Assembly: GCA_015065965.1 (NCBI GenBank) | Contig: SVPH01000019.1 | Coordinates: forward strand, 1 to 50,495 | DNA length: 50,495 nt | DNA from: Oscillospiraceae bacterium | GTDB taxonomy: Bacteria; Bacillota; Clostridia; Oscillospirales; Acutalibacteraceae | Direction: 5' to 3' | Shown here: piece by piece, positions 8,552 through 17,686 of the stretch | How the letters are laid out: every line of letters starts with the position of its first letter | Numbering within the stretch: the first letter of the stretch is position 1 | The notes under the pieces: model-generated | Databases searched by the model: none | What the model was told of the DNA's origin: nothing | What the model saw: only the letters and a program-made list of their open reading frames with translations | Program-made: the position numbers and the translations under genes

Positions 8552-9886
8552 TTACGCAGGTATTTTTGTAACACGGTTTGAAATATACTCGCTGTCAATC
8601 CCCATATTAACACCGCTTTGTGTTATATACGCACAGATAACACCGTCATCTTTCTCAATTATGGGAATATACGAACTGAACTCTTTTTCATCCCATCTGT
8701 CTGCTGAAATTTTAAGAACCGAATAAAGTTCGCCTATTGATCTGCCTGTATAATCGGTTCTGTAAACAACCCAGCAGTTCTGACTTTCATATTTCCTTAT
8801 GCCGGTTGTTTCAAGTTCATTTCCGTCAAAATTAATCATATATCCGTCACTGTAGTTTATAAGTGTATTTGCAACAGTGTGAATTTCATTGTCATAATAA
8901 TCAATCCAGTCTGTGACATATATACCGCTTTCGGTTTCCGCATCACCCAGCATTTTCTTCTGAACCGGAATATCTATAACACCGTCATTGTTAACATCAG
9001 CGCTCGCTATAGGCTCATACCTGAGAGTAGCTGTATTGCTCATGGTTTCTTCATCAAGCAAAGGCGCACAAAGTTCGGATTTTTCTTTATCCCAATAGAT
9101 AAGTTCCGTTATCATCTGACTTTCGCCCTTAAGCGCATCAATATAGAATTTCAGCGGTGAATCGCCCGTAGCCTTTTCTGTTTTAACAGATGTGTAACTG
9201 CTTATATTCGGGTCAACTTTTGCTTCACCGATAAGGGCAACTGAGTCGCCCGAAATTTTCATTACTCTTGCATATCTCTGAGCAATTCCCAAAGCGGTAA
9301 TTTGATTCATATAAAAAATTTCTTTTTTTGAATCTCCGTCAACATCCGCAACTTCACATACGGTACACATTTCATTTGAAATTTCTTTGTACTCATCAAA
9401 ATCATATGAGGTTTTATAAACCGACATTACATTGCTTGATGAAACGCCTGACATCTGCCAAATAACAATTATCTCGCTGTTGCCGTCTGCATCCATATCG
9501 GTTATAACCGCTTTTTTAACTTCGTTGCCGTAACCGTTGAAATCGCCTCTTGAAACCCATCTGCCGTCAATTGTATTAAAATAATGCATTTTTGCAGCAG
9601 AACTTTCAATTCCGTCTTTATAAAAAATAATTGCTTCCGTTGCTCCGTCCGAATCAATATCTTCAACAATTATTGCGGAACTGTAATCGCCTTCACGCGG
9701 ACTGCAAAACAGAACATCTTTGCTGACATTTTCGCGGAATGCTTCAACCAGTTCTTCATATTCTTCATGGTAAAGCGGAGGGCTGAGCAAAGAATCAACA
9801 GGACGGATTATCCTTGCAGAATCGCATGAGGTAAAAAGAATGCATACCAAAAGCAAAACCGCAATAACCGAAACTGATTTTTTCAT
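8552..9886 (-). CDS. Lipoprotein with FG-GAP/VCBS-like calcium-binding repeats
   Basis: A lipoprotein signal peptide with lipobox FTSC places this protein on the outer face of the membrane. The mature part holds several aspartate-rich calcium-loop motifs: DIDSDGATE, DMDADGNSE, DVDGDSKKE and DVNNDGVID, each followed by a hydrophobic strand, the pattern of FG-GAP/VCBS beta-propeller repeats. No catalytic residues are recognised. ATG 9884-9886 (GGAG ten bases upstream) is preferred over the in-frame TTG at 9892. It is the first gene of a run that continues into a two-component system, so a sensing or ligand-binding role is plausible but unproven. Confidence 0.75.
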   Translation of the reverse strand: MKKSVSVIAVLLLVCILFTSCDSARIIRPVDSLLSPPLYHEEYEELVEAFRENVSKDVLFCSPREGDYSSAIIVEDIDSDGATEAIIFYKDGIESSAAKMHYFNTIDGRWVSRGDFNGYGNEVKKAVITDMDADGNSEIIVIWQMSGVSSSNVMSVYKTSYDFDEYKEISNEMCTVCEVADVDGDSKKEIFYMNQITALGIAQRYARVMKISGDSVALIGEAKVDPNISSYTSVKTEKATGDSPLKFYIDALKGESQMITELIYWDKEKSELCAPLLDEETMSNTATLRYEPIASADVNNDGVIDIPVQKKMLGDAETESGIYVTDWIDYYDNEIHTVANTLINYSDGYMINFDGNELETTGIRKYESQNCWVVYRTDYTGRSIGELYSVLKISADRWDEKEFSSYIPIIEKDDGVICAYITQSGVNMGIDSEYISNRVTKIPA

Positions 9887-9924
9887 CTTCAAACCACTCC
9901 TCTCCGCAAATAATTTTTCAAGAT

Positions 9925-9954
9925 ATTATAACATAGTCTAACTGAATAAATCAA
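9925..9954 (-). promoter_or_regulatory. Probable vegetative promoter for the lipoprotein/two-component operon
   Basis: On the minus strand a TTGATT -35 (9949-9954) and a TATAAT -10 (9925-9930) are separated by 18 bases. They lie between the ybbR terminator and the lipoprotein start. This is a sequence pattern only. Confidence 0.5.
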
Positions 9955-9999
9955 TATATATTATATAATATTTTATATAAATTTAAAATATAGTTAACA

Positions 10000-10038
10000 A
10001 AAAGACTTGTATGGATTATCTGCCCATACAAGTCTTTT
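10000..10038 (-). terminator. Rho-independent terminator of the cdaA-ybbR operon
   Basis: A 15-bp perfect inverted repeat (10000-10014 with 10024-10038) is followed on the minus strand by a short T tract. It lies a few bases past the ybbR stop codon. Confidence 0.85.
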
Positions 10039-10046
10039 AATTATCG

Positions 10047-11336
10047 TCAAATTATCGTAATTTCTGCAGTATACTCACCGTAAATCCAGCAATCGTCATA
10101 CATAAGAGCAACCGGTACGGTAAAGTCACCTTTTGTGTCTTTAACAATATTGCTCAAATCAGCACTGAGAGTCAGTTTTTCATAATCAAGAGAATTTACC
10201 GATGCTTCCGGACCGATAACTGTTATATCTGTAAAATCAAGTTGTATAAGCGATATATCAGTTTCGGCATTCACACCTTCAGGCACATTCATATACTCAA
10301 TATTTTTCGGAGCCTGGAAAGTTTCAGATATAACATCATTAACAGTCACCGTCACGGTAAACACCTGCGTATCGTCAAGAAACTCAACATTCTCAACATC
10401 TGTCGCATTTACCGTAAACACATTCACGCCTTTATTGAGAGCCGAAAAATCAATTGTTTTAATGTCAAGAGTAGACATGCCCTCAAGTTTTTTCTCAGGC
10501 ACACCAACCAACGCCTGCAAAGGTGAAACTTCAACATTAAAAGGCATATTAACAACATAATTCAACGGACTGTTGGCAAACTTACAACTAAGCGGAAGCG
10601 TTGCGATTTTATAAACAGGAAGCGTAACCTTAACCGTTTTGGACTGCTTACCGAAATCAATGTTATTCTGAACGATTTCTCCGCTCTCGGTAAGTGCAAC
10701 AAGTTCAGCATCAACATTTTTATTTTCTTTCAGATTCCCGTTGACCCTCGCTCTTGCAACTACTCTGCTGATCTTATTAACTTCGGATGCAGGTCCGGTT
10801 ACCTTGACTCTGCTTGATTCATCAGGCAAGAAATATTCGCCGATTATATATCCGTCCTGCGCCGGCACTCCGTTAAATTCAATTTCCGGCTCAATAACAA
10901 GATCTTTCTCTCCGTAATAATCAAAATAAATATTCATCTTATCCGGTGAAATGTCAATAACATCATAAACCAGATTATCGTCTTTTGAATTCACGTTAAA
11001 ATACAGCGTACCGTTACCTGCCGATGTAATATTGCTTGTATCAACGAGAACCTCAATATCATTAACAACAGCATCCGAGTTAACAATATATTTTTTTCCG
11101 CTGACGGTTATTTCAACCTCAATTTCGTTTTCTACGCCGAAAGCATGAAGGTTAAGGTTATCCTCAACCTGCTCGAAAGCCGCCGAAAGATCAACGGTTT
11201 TGGTAACATTTTCCTCTGTTTCAACACCGAGTTCAACAGTTGCAAAAAGCCAGAACGCAGCGGCAACAACTACAGAAAACACCAGCAGAAAACGGTTGTC
11301 ATAAAATAAATCACTTATTCTTTGCTTCTTCTTCAT
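10047..11336 (-). CDS. ybbR: YbbR-domain protein, CdaA regulator (CdaR)
   Basis: This 429-residue protein has an N-terminal membrane helix (about 13-32) followed by several extracytoplasmic YbbR repeats, visible as recurring VTVNVTGP-like or PVYKIA-type strands (for example VKVTGPASEVNKI and ITVIGPEASVNSL). In Firmicutes the YbbR protein CdaR binds and modulates the diadenylate cyclase CdaA. Here the ATG overlaps the cdaA stop by four bases, which supports that pairing. A strong terminator follows. Confidence 0.88.
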   Translation of the reverse strand: MKKKQRISDLFYDNRFLLVFSVVVAAAFWLFATVELGVETEENVTKTVDLSAAFEQVEDNLNLHAFGVENEIEVEITVSGKKYIVNSDAVVNDIEVLVDTSNITSAGNGTLYFNVNSKDDNLVYDVIDISPDKMNIYFDYYGEKDLVIEPEIEFNGVPAQDGYIIGEYFLPDESSRVKVTGPASEVNKISRVVARARVNGNLKENKNVDAELVALTESGEIVQNNIDFGKQSKTVKVTLPVYKIATLPLSCKFANSPLNYVVNMPFNVEVSPLQALVGVPEKKLEGMSTLDIKTIDFSALNKGVNVFTVNATDVENVEFLDDTQVFTVTVTVNDVISETFQAPKNIEYMNVPEGVNAETDISLIQLDFTDITVIGPEASVNSLDYEKLTLSADLSNIVKDTKGDFTVPVALMYDDCWIYGEYTAEITII

Positions 11337-12334
11337 TTCTTTTTACCTTTGAAGAGTTTTTTAATAACTCCGCCCTCTCCGCTCAGAACATTTTCATTTC
11401 CGTTTTCGATAAGATAATCAATCAGTTTTTCGCGAAGTTCGGATTCGGTTAAATTGCGGGTAAGTTCGCCGCCGACAGCAACCGAAATAATCCCCGTTTC
11501 CTCGGATGTAACAATTACAATTGCATCGCTCTGCTCGCTCATGCCCATTGCGGCTCTGTGCCTTGTACCGAGATCGCTGGAAATATTCTGATTTTTTGTA
11601 AGCGGAAGAACGCAGCCTGCACAGAGCAATCTGCCGTCCCTTACAACGGCTGCACCGTCATGAAGCGGCGAGTTCGGAAAAAATATGTTGCCTACAAGTT
11701 CATGGGTAACTTTAGCATCAACCGGCGTACCGGTTGAAATAACATCACCGAGAAGGAGTTCCTTTTCCATAACGATAAGTGAACCTGTTTTGCTGTCACT
11801 CATACGCTGAACAGCCTTTGATATTTCAATAACAGCATCACTGACAACTTTATTTTTTTCAACATTATTGCCTTTAAGAAGCAGACTTATACTGGTAAAT
11901 TTGCTTGTGCCTACCTTCTCTATAACCTGCCTTATCTCCTGTTGGAAAAGTATAACGAGAATGATAAAAATGTTCTTAAAAATAAACTCAAAAATATATG
12001 AACTTGCTTCCATATTCAGCATATTAATTATAAGATAAATAACGCCGAGAAGAAGCAAACCTTTTACAAGTTGAAACGCTCTTGTTTCCCTGATAAGTTT
12101 TATGCCGTTATAGAGTATAAAAGCAACAAAACATATATCAAGAAAATCGAAAAATCCAAAGTCGATTGACAGACTTTTAGACACAAAATCCACAAACTCC
12201 GAACTCAATGATTCGTTTTCGGATAGTTTTTCAATTATCTGAGAACTGAACGACAAATTTTCCGCCGTTGTTACGGGATTTGCTGCCGATGCACCGCCGG
12301 AAAACAGCGCTCCCAATTTATCAAAAAAGGACAT
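11333..12334 (-). CDS. cdaA: Diadenylate cyclase CdaA
   Basis: CdaA makes cyclic di-AMP, the essential second messenger for turgor and potassium control, from two ATP. The DAC domain motifs DGA (in SPLHDGAAV) and RHR (in LGTRHRAAMG) are intact, preceded by three membrane helices. ATG 12334 is preferred over the codon at 12346. The protein is about 333 residues, longer than typical CdaA (about 270), because of roughly 60 hydrophilic residues ahead of the first helix. It is coupled to ybbR; glmM, often third in this operon, is absent here. Confidence 0.93.
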   Translation of the reverse strand: MSFFDKLGALFSGGASAANPVTTAENLSFSSQIIEKLSENESLSSEFVDFVSKSLSIDFGFFDFLDICFVAFILYNGIKLIRETRAFQLVKGLLLLGVIYLIINMLNMEASSYIFEFIFKNIFIILVILFQQEIRQVIEKVGTSKFTSISLLLKGNNVEKNKVVSDAVIEISKAVQRMSDSKTGSLIVMEKELLLGDVISTGTPVDAKVTHELVGNIFFPNSPLHDGAAVVRDGRLLCAGCVLPLTKNQNISSDLGTRHRAAMGMSEQSDAIVIVTSEETGIISVAVGGELTRNLTESELREKLIDYLIENGNENVLSGEGGVIKKLFKGKKK

Positions 12335-12366
12335 AAAACTAACCAACCCTTCCAGTATCTAAAATT

Positions 12367-12395
12367 ATCATATCATAACAAACAACGGGTTGCAA
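12367..12395 (-). promoter_or_regulatory. Probable promoter of cdaA-ybbR
   Basis: On the minus strand TTGCAA (12390-12395) and TATGAT (12367-12372) are spaced by 17 bases in the 88-base gap between ispF and cdaA. This would separate cdaA-ybbR from the alaS-ispF transcript. Confidence 0.5.
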
Positions 12396-12422
12396 ACATT
12401 ATTATGAATTTTAACAAAAAAT

Positions 12423-12902
12423 TTATTTTTCACTTTCTATAAGGCAGACAGCATGCGCGGAAATGCCTTCTCCCCTGCCTGAAAAGCCAAGGCCTTCCTC
12501 GGTTGTTGCCTTTACGCTGACCATATTTTCACTCACACCGCAGGCATCGGCAATATTACGCCGCATGGCATCTATATAAGGGCGCATTTTAGGCTTTTGA
12601 GCAATAAGAGTGCTGTCAATATTGACAACAGAAAAGCCCTTGCTTTTAAGCAAAATAACAACTTCTCTGAGAAGAACAAGGCTGTCAGCATCCTTGAACT
12701 TCGGATCATTATCGGGAAATATGCAGCCGATATCACCGAGAGCCGCAGCGCCCATAAGTGCATCGCCGATTGCATGGAGAAGCACATCCGCATCGGAGTG
12801 ACCGAGCAGACCTTTTTCATAAGGAATATCAACGCCTCCGATTATAAGTTTTCTGTTTTCAACGAGTTTATGAACATCGTAACCGTGACCTATTCTGAGC
12901 AT
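12423..12902 (-). CDS. ispF: 2-C-methyl-D-erythritol 2,4-cyclodiphosphate synthase
   Basis: IspF catalyses the cyclisation step of the non-mevalonate isoprenoid pathway. The metal-binding GHGYDVH motif at the N-terminus, the [20 protein letters not shown] stretch and the [14 protein letters not shown] signature are all present, and the 159-residue length is standard. The ATG start lies within the last bases of the RNase M5 gene, so the two are probably translated together. Confidence 0.96.
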   Translation of the reverse strand: MLRIGHGYDVHKLVENRKLIIGGVDIPYEKGLLGHSDADVLLHAIGDALMGAAALGDIGCIFPDNDPKFKDADSLVLLREVVILLKSKGFSVVNIDSTLIAQKPKMRPYIDAMRRNIADACGVSENMVSVKATTEEGLGFSGRGEGISAHAVCLIESEK

Positions 12903-13498
12903 TGTGACATCTCCTTTTCTATTTCTTTTACATCGTCAAGAAAGCGCTCATATGTTGTAATGCAGTTAAGCACCTTTATGAGTGCATTTGCAGAAAGTCT
13001 TGACGGAAATGAGTAATATCTCAGCAGTGCGGCACGCTTTTTTGAACTGTCTGCACCGCCGGTAAAACCGAGTTCATATAAATCAAGTTTTGTTATCGGT
13101 CTTGCCGGCTCAGGTGCGGATTCGCAAAGCACGCCTGCATTGGCAAGCGCTTGCATAATTATTTCTTCTGAAACACCTTCAACGCCTATTTTACCTTCTT
13201 TTGAAGGCTCTGTTTTACGGCTTTCCTTTCCGAAAATATCAGGAATATAGGCGTGTTTGATATCCTTTTGGTCAACAGTCGAACCTATAAAAGAACGAAT
13301 TTTAAAGCCTGCGGAATCACTGTCCGTAAGCACAAGAATACCTCTTTTTTCAGCAAGTTTTCTGATAAGAAGTTGAAGTTCTTTATCCTTGAAAATGCCG
13401 AATCCGTCAGTCTGAATTATAGGCGCATCAATAATACCGGAAAGTTTGATTTTATCATATTTTCCCTCAACGATGACAGCCTGTTTAATTTTTATCAT
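12890..13498 (-). CDS. rnmV: Ribonuclease M5 (toprim nuclease, 5S rRNA maturation)
   Basis: RNase M5 trims 5S rRNA precursors in Gram-positive bacteria. A toprim domain is seen from the N-terminus: the EGKYD motif, then the [14 protein letters not shown] motif carrying the catalytic aspartates. The C-terminal part has the DUF4093-like [12 protein letters not shown] and [20 protein letters not shown] pattern of Firmicute RNase M5. The frame is open to 13546, but ATG 13498 starts the toprim domain properly and lies just past the holA stop. Confidence 0.88.
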   Translation of the reverse strand: MIKIKQAVIVEGKYDKIKLSGIIDAPIIQTDGFGIFKDKELQLLIRKLAEKRGILVLTDSDSAGFKIRSFIGSTVDQKDIKHAYIPDIFGKESRKTEPSKEGKIGVEGVSEEIIMQALANAGVLCESAPEPARPITKLDLYELGFTGGADSSKKRAALLRYYSFPSRLSANALIKVLNCITTYERFLDDVKEIEKEMSQCSE

Positions 13499-13499
13499 T

Positions 13500-14525
13500 T
13501 TATCTTCCTGCCCTTGCAAGTTTGACAACCGTCTGCTCAAGCACAAGCCGCTTGCTCATAGCGGTACTTTTCATAGTTGTGTCAGCATCCAAAAGGATAT
13601 CTACACATTCACTTATTGCTTCAAAAGATAGAGAAGATCCGCTTCTTGCCGCATTTGTAAGCCTGAACTCTTTACCTGCATAGTTATAATATTTTGCAAT
13701 CATCTCCGCACGGTTGCCCGATTTTACCGCCGCCTTTGCCCTGTAAATATCGGAATACTGCGCAATCAGCGCGCCGAGAATCTGAAACTCATCCTCACGC
13801 TGTTCAAACAAAAGCGATAGTTTTCTGAATGCACTGTCAAATCTTCCTGCTGTCAGATCTTTAATCATATCGAACACCTTTGCATCAAGGCTTTTTATAC
13901 ACACGGCATCAACATCGCTTCTGTGCACTTCCTCGCCTTGAGCATAAGCACAGACCTTTTCCATTTCGTTAAGCAGAGTGTTAAGGTCACTGCCTACACA
14001 TGTTATCAGATACTGCGCAACTCCCTTTTCAAACGGTTTATTGCGCTTTTTTGCGCCGTTCTCAAGCATTTTGGAAAGTTCCATGGAAGTCTTTTTATCA
14101 AGTTTAACAGCATAGCCGTGTTTTTCAAAAAGTTTAACTGCTTTGTTCCATTTTGCACCCTTGGGCTCATATGCAACAAAAGAAAAAATAAGCGCACAGT
14201 CATCGGGATTCTCGCTGACAACTCTTTCAAGTTGCTCAAAGCCGTTATCATCAAGACTGTCAAGCGGAAAATCTTTTACAAGAACGCACTTTGTTTCCGC
14301 CATCATAGGCACTGCTTCCGCACTTTCATAAACATCTGAAAGAGTGCATTCTTTACCGTCAAACACATGAAAATTGAAATCTTCAAAAGCAGGGTCAACC
14401 GTTTTGGAAACTATTTTATCAACATAAGTCTTTTTTAAATAACTTTCTTCACCGTAAACAAGATAAACACCGACAGGATTATCCTTCAGTTTATCTTTTA
14501 GAGCGGATTCATTCAAAATCGGCAT
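13500..14525 (-). CDS. holA: DNA polymerase III subunit delta
   Basis: HolA is the clamp-loader delta subunit that opens the beta clamp. The N-terminal pattern (PVGVYLVYGEESYLKKTYVD, about 20-40) and AAA+-like helical domains followed by the C-terminal LRLTNAARSGSSLSFEAISECVDILLDADTTMK-type region fit the family (read in segments). The length, 341 residues from ATG 14525, is normal. Its location directly downstream of comEC is the classic comEC-holA neighbourhood in Firmicutes. Confidence 0.92.
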   Translation of the reverse strand: MPILNESALKDKLKDNPVGVYLVYGEESYLKKTYVDKIVSKTVDPAFEDFNFHVFDGKECTLSDVYESAEAVPMMAETKCVLVKDFPLDSLDDNGFEQLERVVSENPDDCALIFSFVAYEPKGAKWNKAVKLFEKHGYAVKLDKKTSMELSKMLENGAKKRNKPFEKGVAQYLITCVGSDLNTLLNEMEKVCAYAQGEEVHRSDVDAVCIKSLDAKVFDMIKDLTAGRFDSAFRKLSLLFEQREDEFQILGALIAQYSDIYRAKAAVKSGNRAEMIAKYYNYAGKEFRLTNAARSGSSLSFEAISECVDILLDADTTMKSTAMSKRLVLEQTVVKLARAGR

Positions 14526-14540
14526 AATCAATCCTTTCCG

Positions 14541-16751
14541 TCAATCAACACTGACTTTTCCTTTTTCTGCGCGTAAAACAACATTTTTGCCGCCTGTTGC
14601 AAGACAATCAATTCCACGCAAAGCAAGATTTTTCTTGATATGGAATGACCTTGATTCATCGGCACTGAGCACAACAACCTTACCGTTTGAACATTCGGCA
14701 CCGAGAGGAATATTGCTCCTTGAAATTATAATATCTGCTTTTTTAAAATCTTCAGGCAAATCCGAGTAAACAATATTCGGGCTGAAGCAAATAAGCACGG
14801 ATGTATCATCCGTTTCAATAAGAACACAATTGTTTCCGTTATTGACCGTTCCGCAAGCAGTAATGTTTTCACTGCCGTGAAGTTTGGTAAACGAGTACTT
14901 TTCACTGTTGTTCAGCAGCAAATCCACACCTTGCGGTAAACTGTCAAAATAAATTTTTTCAGGTTTAAATTTATCAAAAACCTTGTATGTATAAACACTT
15001 GAATACTCATGCGCACCGGGAACAACGGCAACATCAATACATGCACCCGTATCGGATACCGCTTCGCATATTTTCGATGCTCCGAGGAAAGAATTTCCGC
15101 CGCAGCCGATCAAAAAATTTTCTCCCTTATTACTGACCAAAACCGAAACGCCGTTGCCGCAGTCAACAACGGTAATCTTCGTTTCTCTGCTTTCAAAATG
15201 CGAAAACGTAACTATCGTCACAGTAAATATTGCGGCACAAAGTACACAGGCAAGATTTCGTACCCTGCTTTTATGATGCGATAACACTGCCGCTGCAATA
15301 CAAAACAAAAATAATCCCGCAAGCAATATTCGGATTTTTTCATCATTAATATAAAATGTCAAAAAATCAAACCGAGCAAGACTTTCAGTCAAACCAATAA
15401 AGAATTCAAGAAGCAATCCTACCGTATATGCAAAAGGATTAAAAGCACCCGTTAAAACTGCACCGAAAATTGCTCCGAGCATGCCGATAACCATACTAAC
15501 CTGTGCAAGAGGCACAAACACAATATTTGCAAAAAAGCATATGAAATTAAATCCGCCGTAAAGCCCCAGTGATATCGGCAAAGTAAAAGCGGTTGCGGAA
15601 ACGGTTATCATCAGTAATGAAACAACATTTTTTATAAATCTGGAAATTTTTTGATATTTTATTTTGTCAAGCACTTTGTTGACATCGTGCGATACATACT
15701 GAGTATAAAGAATTATACCCAGTGTTGCAACTGCTGAAAGTTTCAGCGAAACCGAACCCATCGCAAACGGATTCCATACGGCAATAGCCGCTAAAGCGAA
15801 GCCGAGAGAATTCAAGGAATCACGCCTTCGCATAACTATATCACCTATCAGAAAAACAATCATCATTATTCCCGAGCGGATAACTGAATATGTCATGCCT
15901 GCTACAAGCATAACAAAAACAACGCACACGCATGCAATCAGATTTGCAAGCCAACGTTTAATACCTGTTTTTCTGAGAATTTTCAAAATAAGCATTGACC
16001 AGAGAGAAAGGTGAAAGCCCGAAACACATATAATATGCGAAATGCCTATATCCGTAAAACACGAATAAAGTTCATCACTCATTCCGCTTTTATCCCCTGT
16101 TATCAGCGCTACCGCAAGATCTCCCCTGTCATCGGGTAAAATACGGTATAATGCGTTTCTTATAAACTCTCTGATATCAAGAATTTTCTTGGCGAAAGGT
16201 TTATCATCTTCAGGTAAACCGATAATTTTAAACTCATCATTTACGGCGTATCCGCCAAGCCATATGCCCTTTGATTTATATGACTGAAGAAAATCTTCAT
16301 CAGATGCACCAAGTGTATACAGATTGAATTTTCCCTCAATCAAGTCATAAGGTTCTGCCTCGGGAGGCGTTGAAAACACCAACCTTAAATTAAAATCCGC
16401 TGCTTCACCGTTAACCGATAAAACATGCGTTTCGCAGTAGTAATTTCCGTATTTTATTTCAGGCTTTGAAGTGAACTCCGCAGTAAGGGTGCAATTCTTT
16501 ACTCCGTCATATTCAAGAACGGGAAGATATGTAAAATAAACTGTACTGAGCAGTAAAATACAGCCTACCGCACCGGATGCAAAAACAGCAGGCAAAACTC
16601 TGCCTCTGCGTATCTTACCTATAAAAAGACTTATGACCAGAGCGGCGGTGAGAGCCGCAAGGGCAGCCACCGTCACTCCGGTTTCAAATTCAAAAAGAAA
16701 CGCTATAGTAAAAAATAATGTAAAGCCGATTACGGCAAAGGGACGCACCAT
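14541..16751 (-). CDS. comEC: ComEC/Rec2-type DNA-uptake channel protein
   Basis: This 736-residue polytopic protein has an N-terminal DUF4131-like soluble segment, a Competence domain beginning around GDKSGMSDELYSCFTDIGIS with HIICVSGFHLS, about ten membrane helices, and a C-terminal metallo-beta-lactamase-like domain (from about 540; TVVDCGNGVSVLV). The beta-lactamase part lacks the canonical HxHxDH motif: VVPGAHEYSSV stands where it would be, so that domain looks degenerate. Presence of comEC suggests DNA-uptake potential; no other competence gene is in view. Confidence 0.9.
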   Translation of the reverse strand: MVRPFAVIGFTLFFTIAFLFEFETGVTVAALAALTAALVISLFIGKIRRGRVLPAVFASGAVGCILLLSTVYFTYLPVLEYDGVKNCTLTAEFTSKPEIKYGNYYCETHVLSVNGEAADFNLRLVFSTPPEAEPYDLIEGKFNLYTLGASDEDFLQSYKSKGIWLGGYAVNDEFKIIGLPEDDKPFAKKILDIREFIRNALYRILPDDRGDLAVALITGDKSGMSDELYSCFTDIGISHIICVSGFHLSLWSMLILKILRKTGIKRWLANLIACVCVVFVMLVAGMTYSVIRSGIMMIVFLIGDIVMRRRDSLNSLGFALAAIAVWNPFAMGSVSLKLSAVATLGIILYTQYVSHDVNKVLDKIKYQKISRFIKNVVSLLMITVSATAFTLPISLGLYGGFNFICFFANIVFVPLAQVSMVIGMLGAIFGAVLTGAFNPFAYTVGLLLEFFIGLTESLARFDFLTFYINDEKIRILLAGLFLFCIAAAVLSHHKSRVRNLACVLCAAIFTVTIVTFSHFESRETKITVVDCGNGVSVLVSNKGENFLIGCGGNSFLGASKICEAVSDTGACIDVAVVPGAHEYSSVYTYKVFDKFKPEKIYFDSLPQGVDLLLNNSEKYSFTKLHGSENITACGTVNNGNNCVLIETDDTSVLICFSPNIVYSDLPEDFKKADIIISRSNIPLGAECSNGKVVVLSADESRSFHIKKNLALRGIDCLATGGKNVVLRAEKGKVSVD

Positions 16752-16785
16752 GCAGTAACATCCTTTTCAAGAAGATTACAAAATT

Positions 16786-17325
16786 TTATTTTTCAATAAG
16801 CGGAAGTTTGCTCAGATAAACGATATCATCGCGCTCGGATGCATCTCCCTCGGCAAAAACAGCAGCCTTTGCAACAACATTTGCATCAAATTTTGCACAA
16901 AGTTCCTCCACTGCCTTAAGAGATTCGCCAGTGCTGATAACATCGTCAACAATAACCACACGCTTACCTCTTATCTGCTCACCCTCAATACCGTCCATAA
17001 TAAGAGTCTGCTCGGATGCGGTTGTTATTGAACGGACATTAACGGTAACGGGATCTTTCATATAAAGTTTCGCCTTTTTGCGGGCAACAAAATACTTTTT
17101 GCCGCTCTGCCTTGACATTTCATATGCGAGCGGAATGCTTTTTGCCTCCGGAGTTACTATATAATCGAACTCGGGAAGTTTTTCAAGGAGTTTCTCAGCA
17201 GAATGAACGGTTACCTCAACATCGCCGAATAGAATAAATGCGGCAATGTCAAGTTTATCATTTATGGGACATCTGAGCAGGTCTCTTTCAAGACCTGCTA
17301 TATTTGCTCTGTAATACTCAGACAT
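16786..17325 (-). CDS. Phosphoribosyltransferase, adenine-PRT-like
   Basis: This type I phosphoribosyltransferase has a clear PRPP-binding motif VVIVDDVISTGESL at about 122-135. At 179 residues, with the N-terminal FDYIVTPEAKSIPLAYEMS region and the YFVARKKAKLYM loop, it resembles adenine phosphoribosyltransferase and the PurR C-domain group. The exact base specificity cannot be read from the sequence. It lies between the HIT gene and comEC, and its ribosome binding site is GGAGGATG. Confidence 0.8.
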   Translation of the reverse strand: MSEYYRANIAGLERDLLRCPINDKLDIAAFILFGDVEVTVHSAEKLLEKLPEFDYIVTPEAKSIPLAYEMSRQSGKKYFVARKKAKLYMKDPVTVNVRSITTASEQTLIMDGIEGEQIRGKRVVIVDDVISTGESLKAVEELCAKFDANVVAKAAVFAEGDASERDDIVYLSKLPLIEK

Positions 17326-17338
17326 ATCAGCATCCTCC

Positions 17339-17674
17339 TTAACCTGCAGGCCAGCCGAAATCGCGGCCGCTCATGAGGTGAAAATGAATGTGCTTGACGG
17401 TCTGACCGGCACTGTCACCGCAGTTGTTGACAATCCTGAAGCCGTCAAGATTCTTTTCTTTTGCAATCTTTGCCGCAACTTCAAAAACATGGGCAATAAG
17501 TGCACTGTTTTTCTCGTCAATTTCAGCAGCGGATTTGATATGCTCCTTGGGGATTATAAGAATATGCACGGGAGCCTGAGGCTCGATATCGTTAAATGCA
17601 ATAACTTTATCGTCCTCATAAACTTTTGTTGTGGGAATTTCACCGTTTATTATTTTACAGAAAATGCAATCCAT
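17339..17674 (-). CDS. HIT family nucleotide hydrolase (Hint-like)
   Basis: This 111-residue HINT-type protein hydrolyses purine nucleoside phosphoramidates or related AMP-linked compounds. It has the N-terminal zinc-associated MDCIFCKI motif and the C-terminal histidine triad in KHIHFHLMSGRDFGWPAG. The family is ubiquitous; the physiological substrate is unknown. It is encoded 12 bases after alaS, and Hint proteins are known to hydrolyse aminoacyl-adenylates, which makes this pairing suggestive. Confidence 0.95.
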   Translation of the reverse strand: MDCIFCKIINGEIPTTKVYEDDKVIAFNDIEPQAPVHILIIPKEHIKSAAEIDEKNSALIAHVFEVAAKIAKEKNLDGFRIVNNCGDSAGQTVKHIHFHLMSGRDFGWPAG

Positions 17675-17686
17675 TTTAACACTTCC

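Noticed and set aside
14541..16751. Functional metallo-beta-lactamase activity of ComEC
   Set aside because: The expected HxHxDH zinc motif is not visible in the C-terminal domain, so only the fold is inferred.
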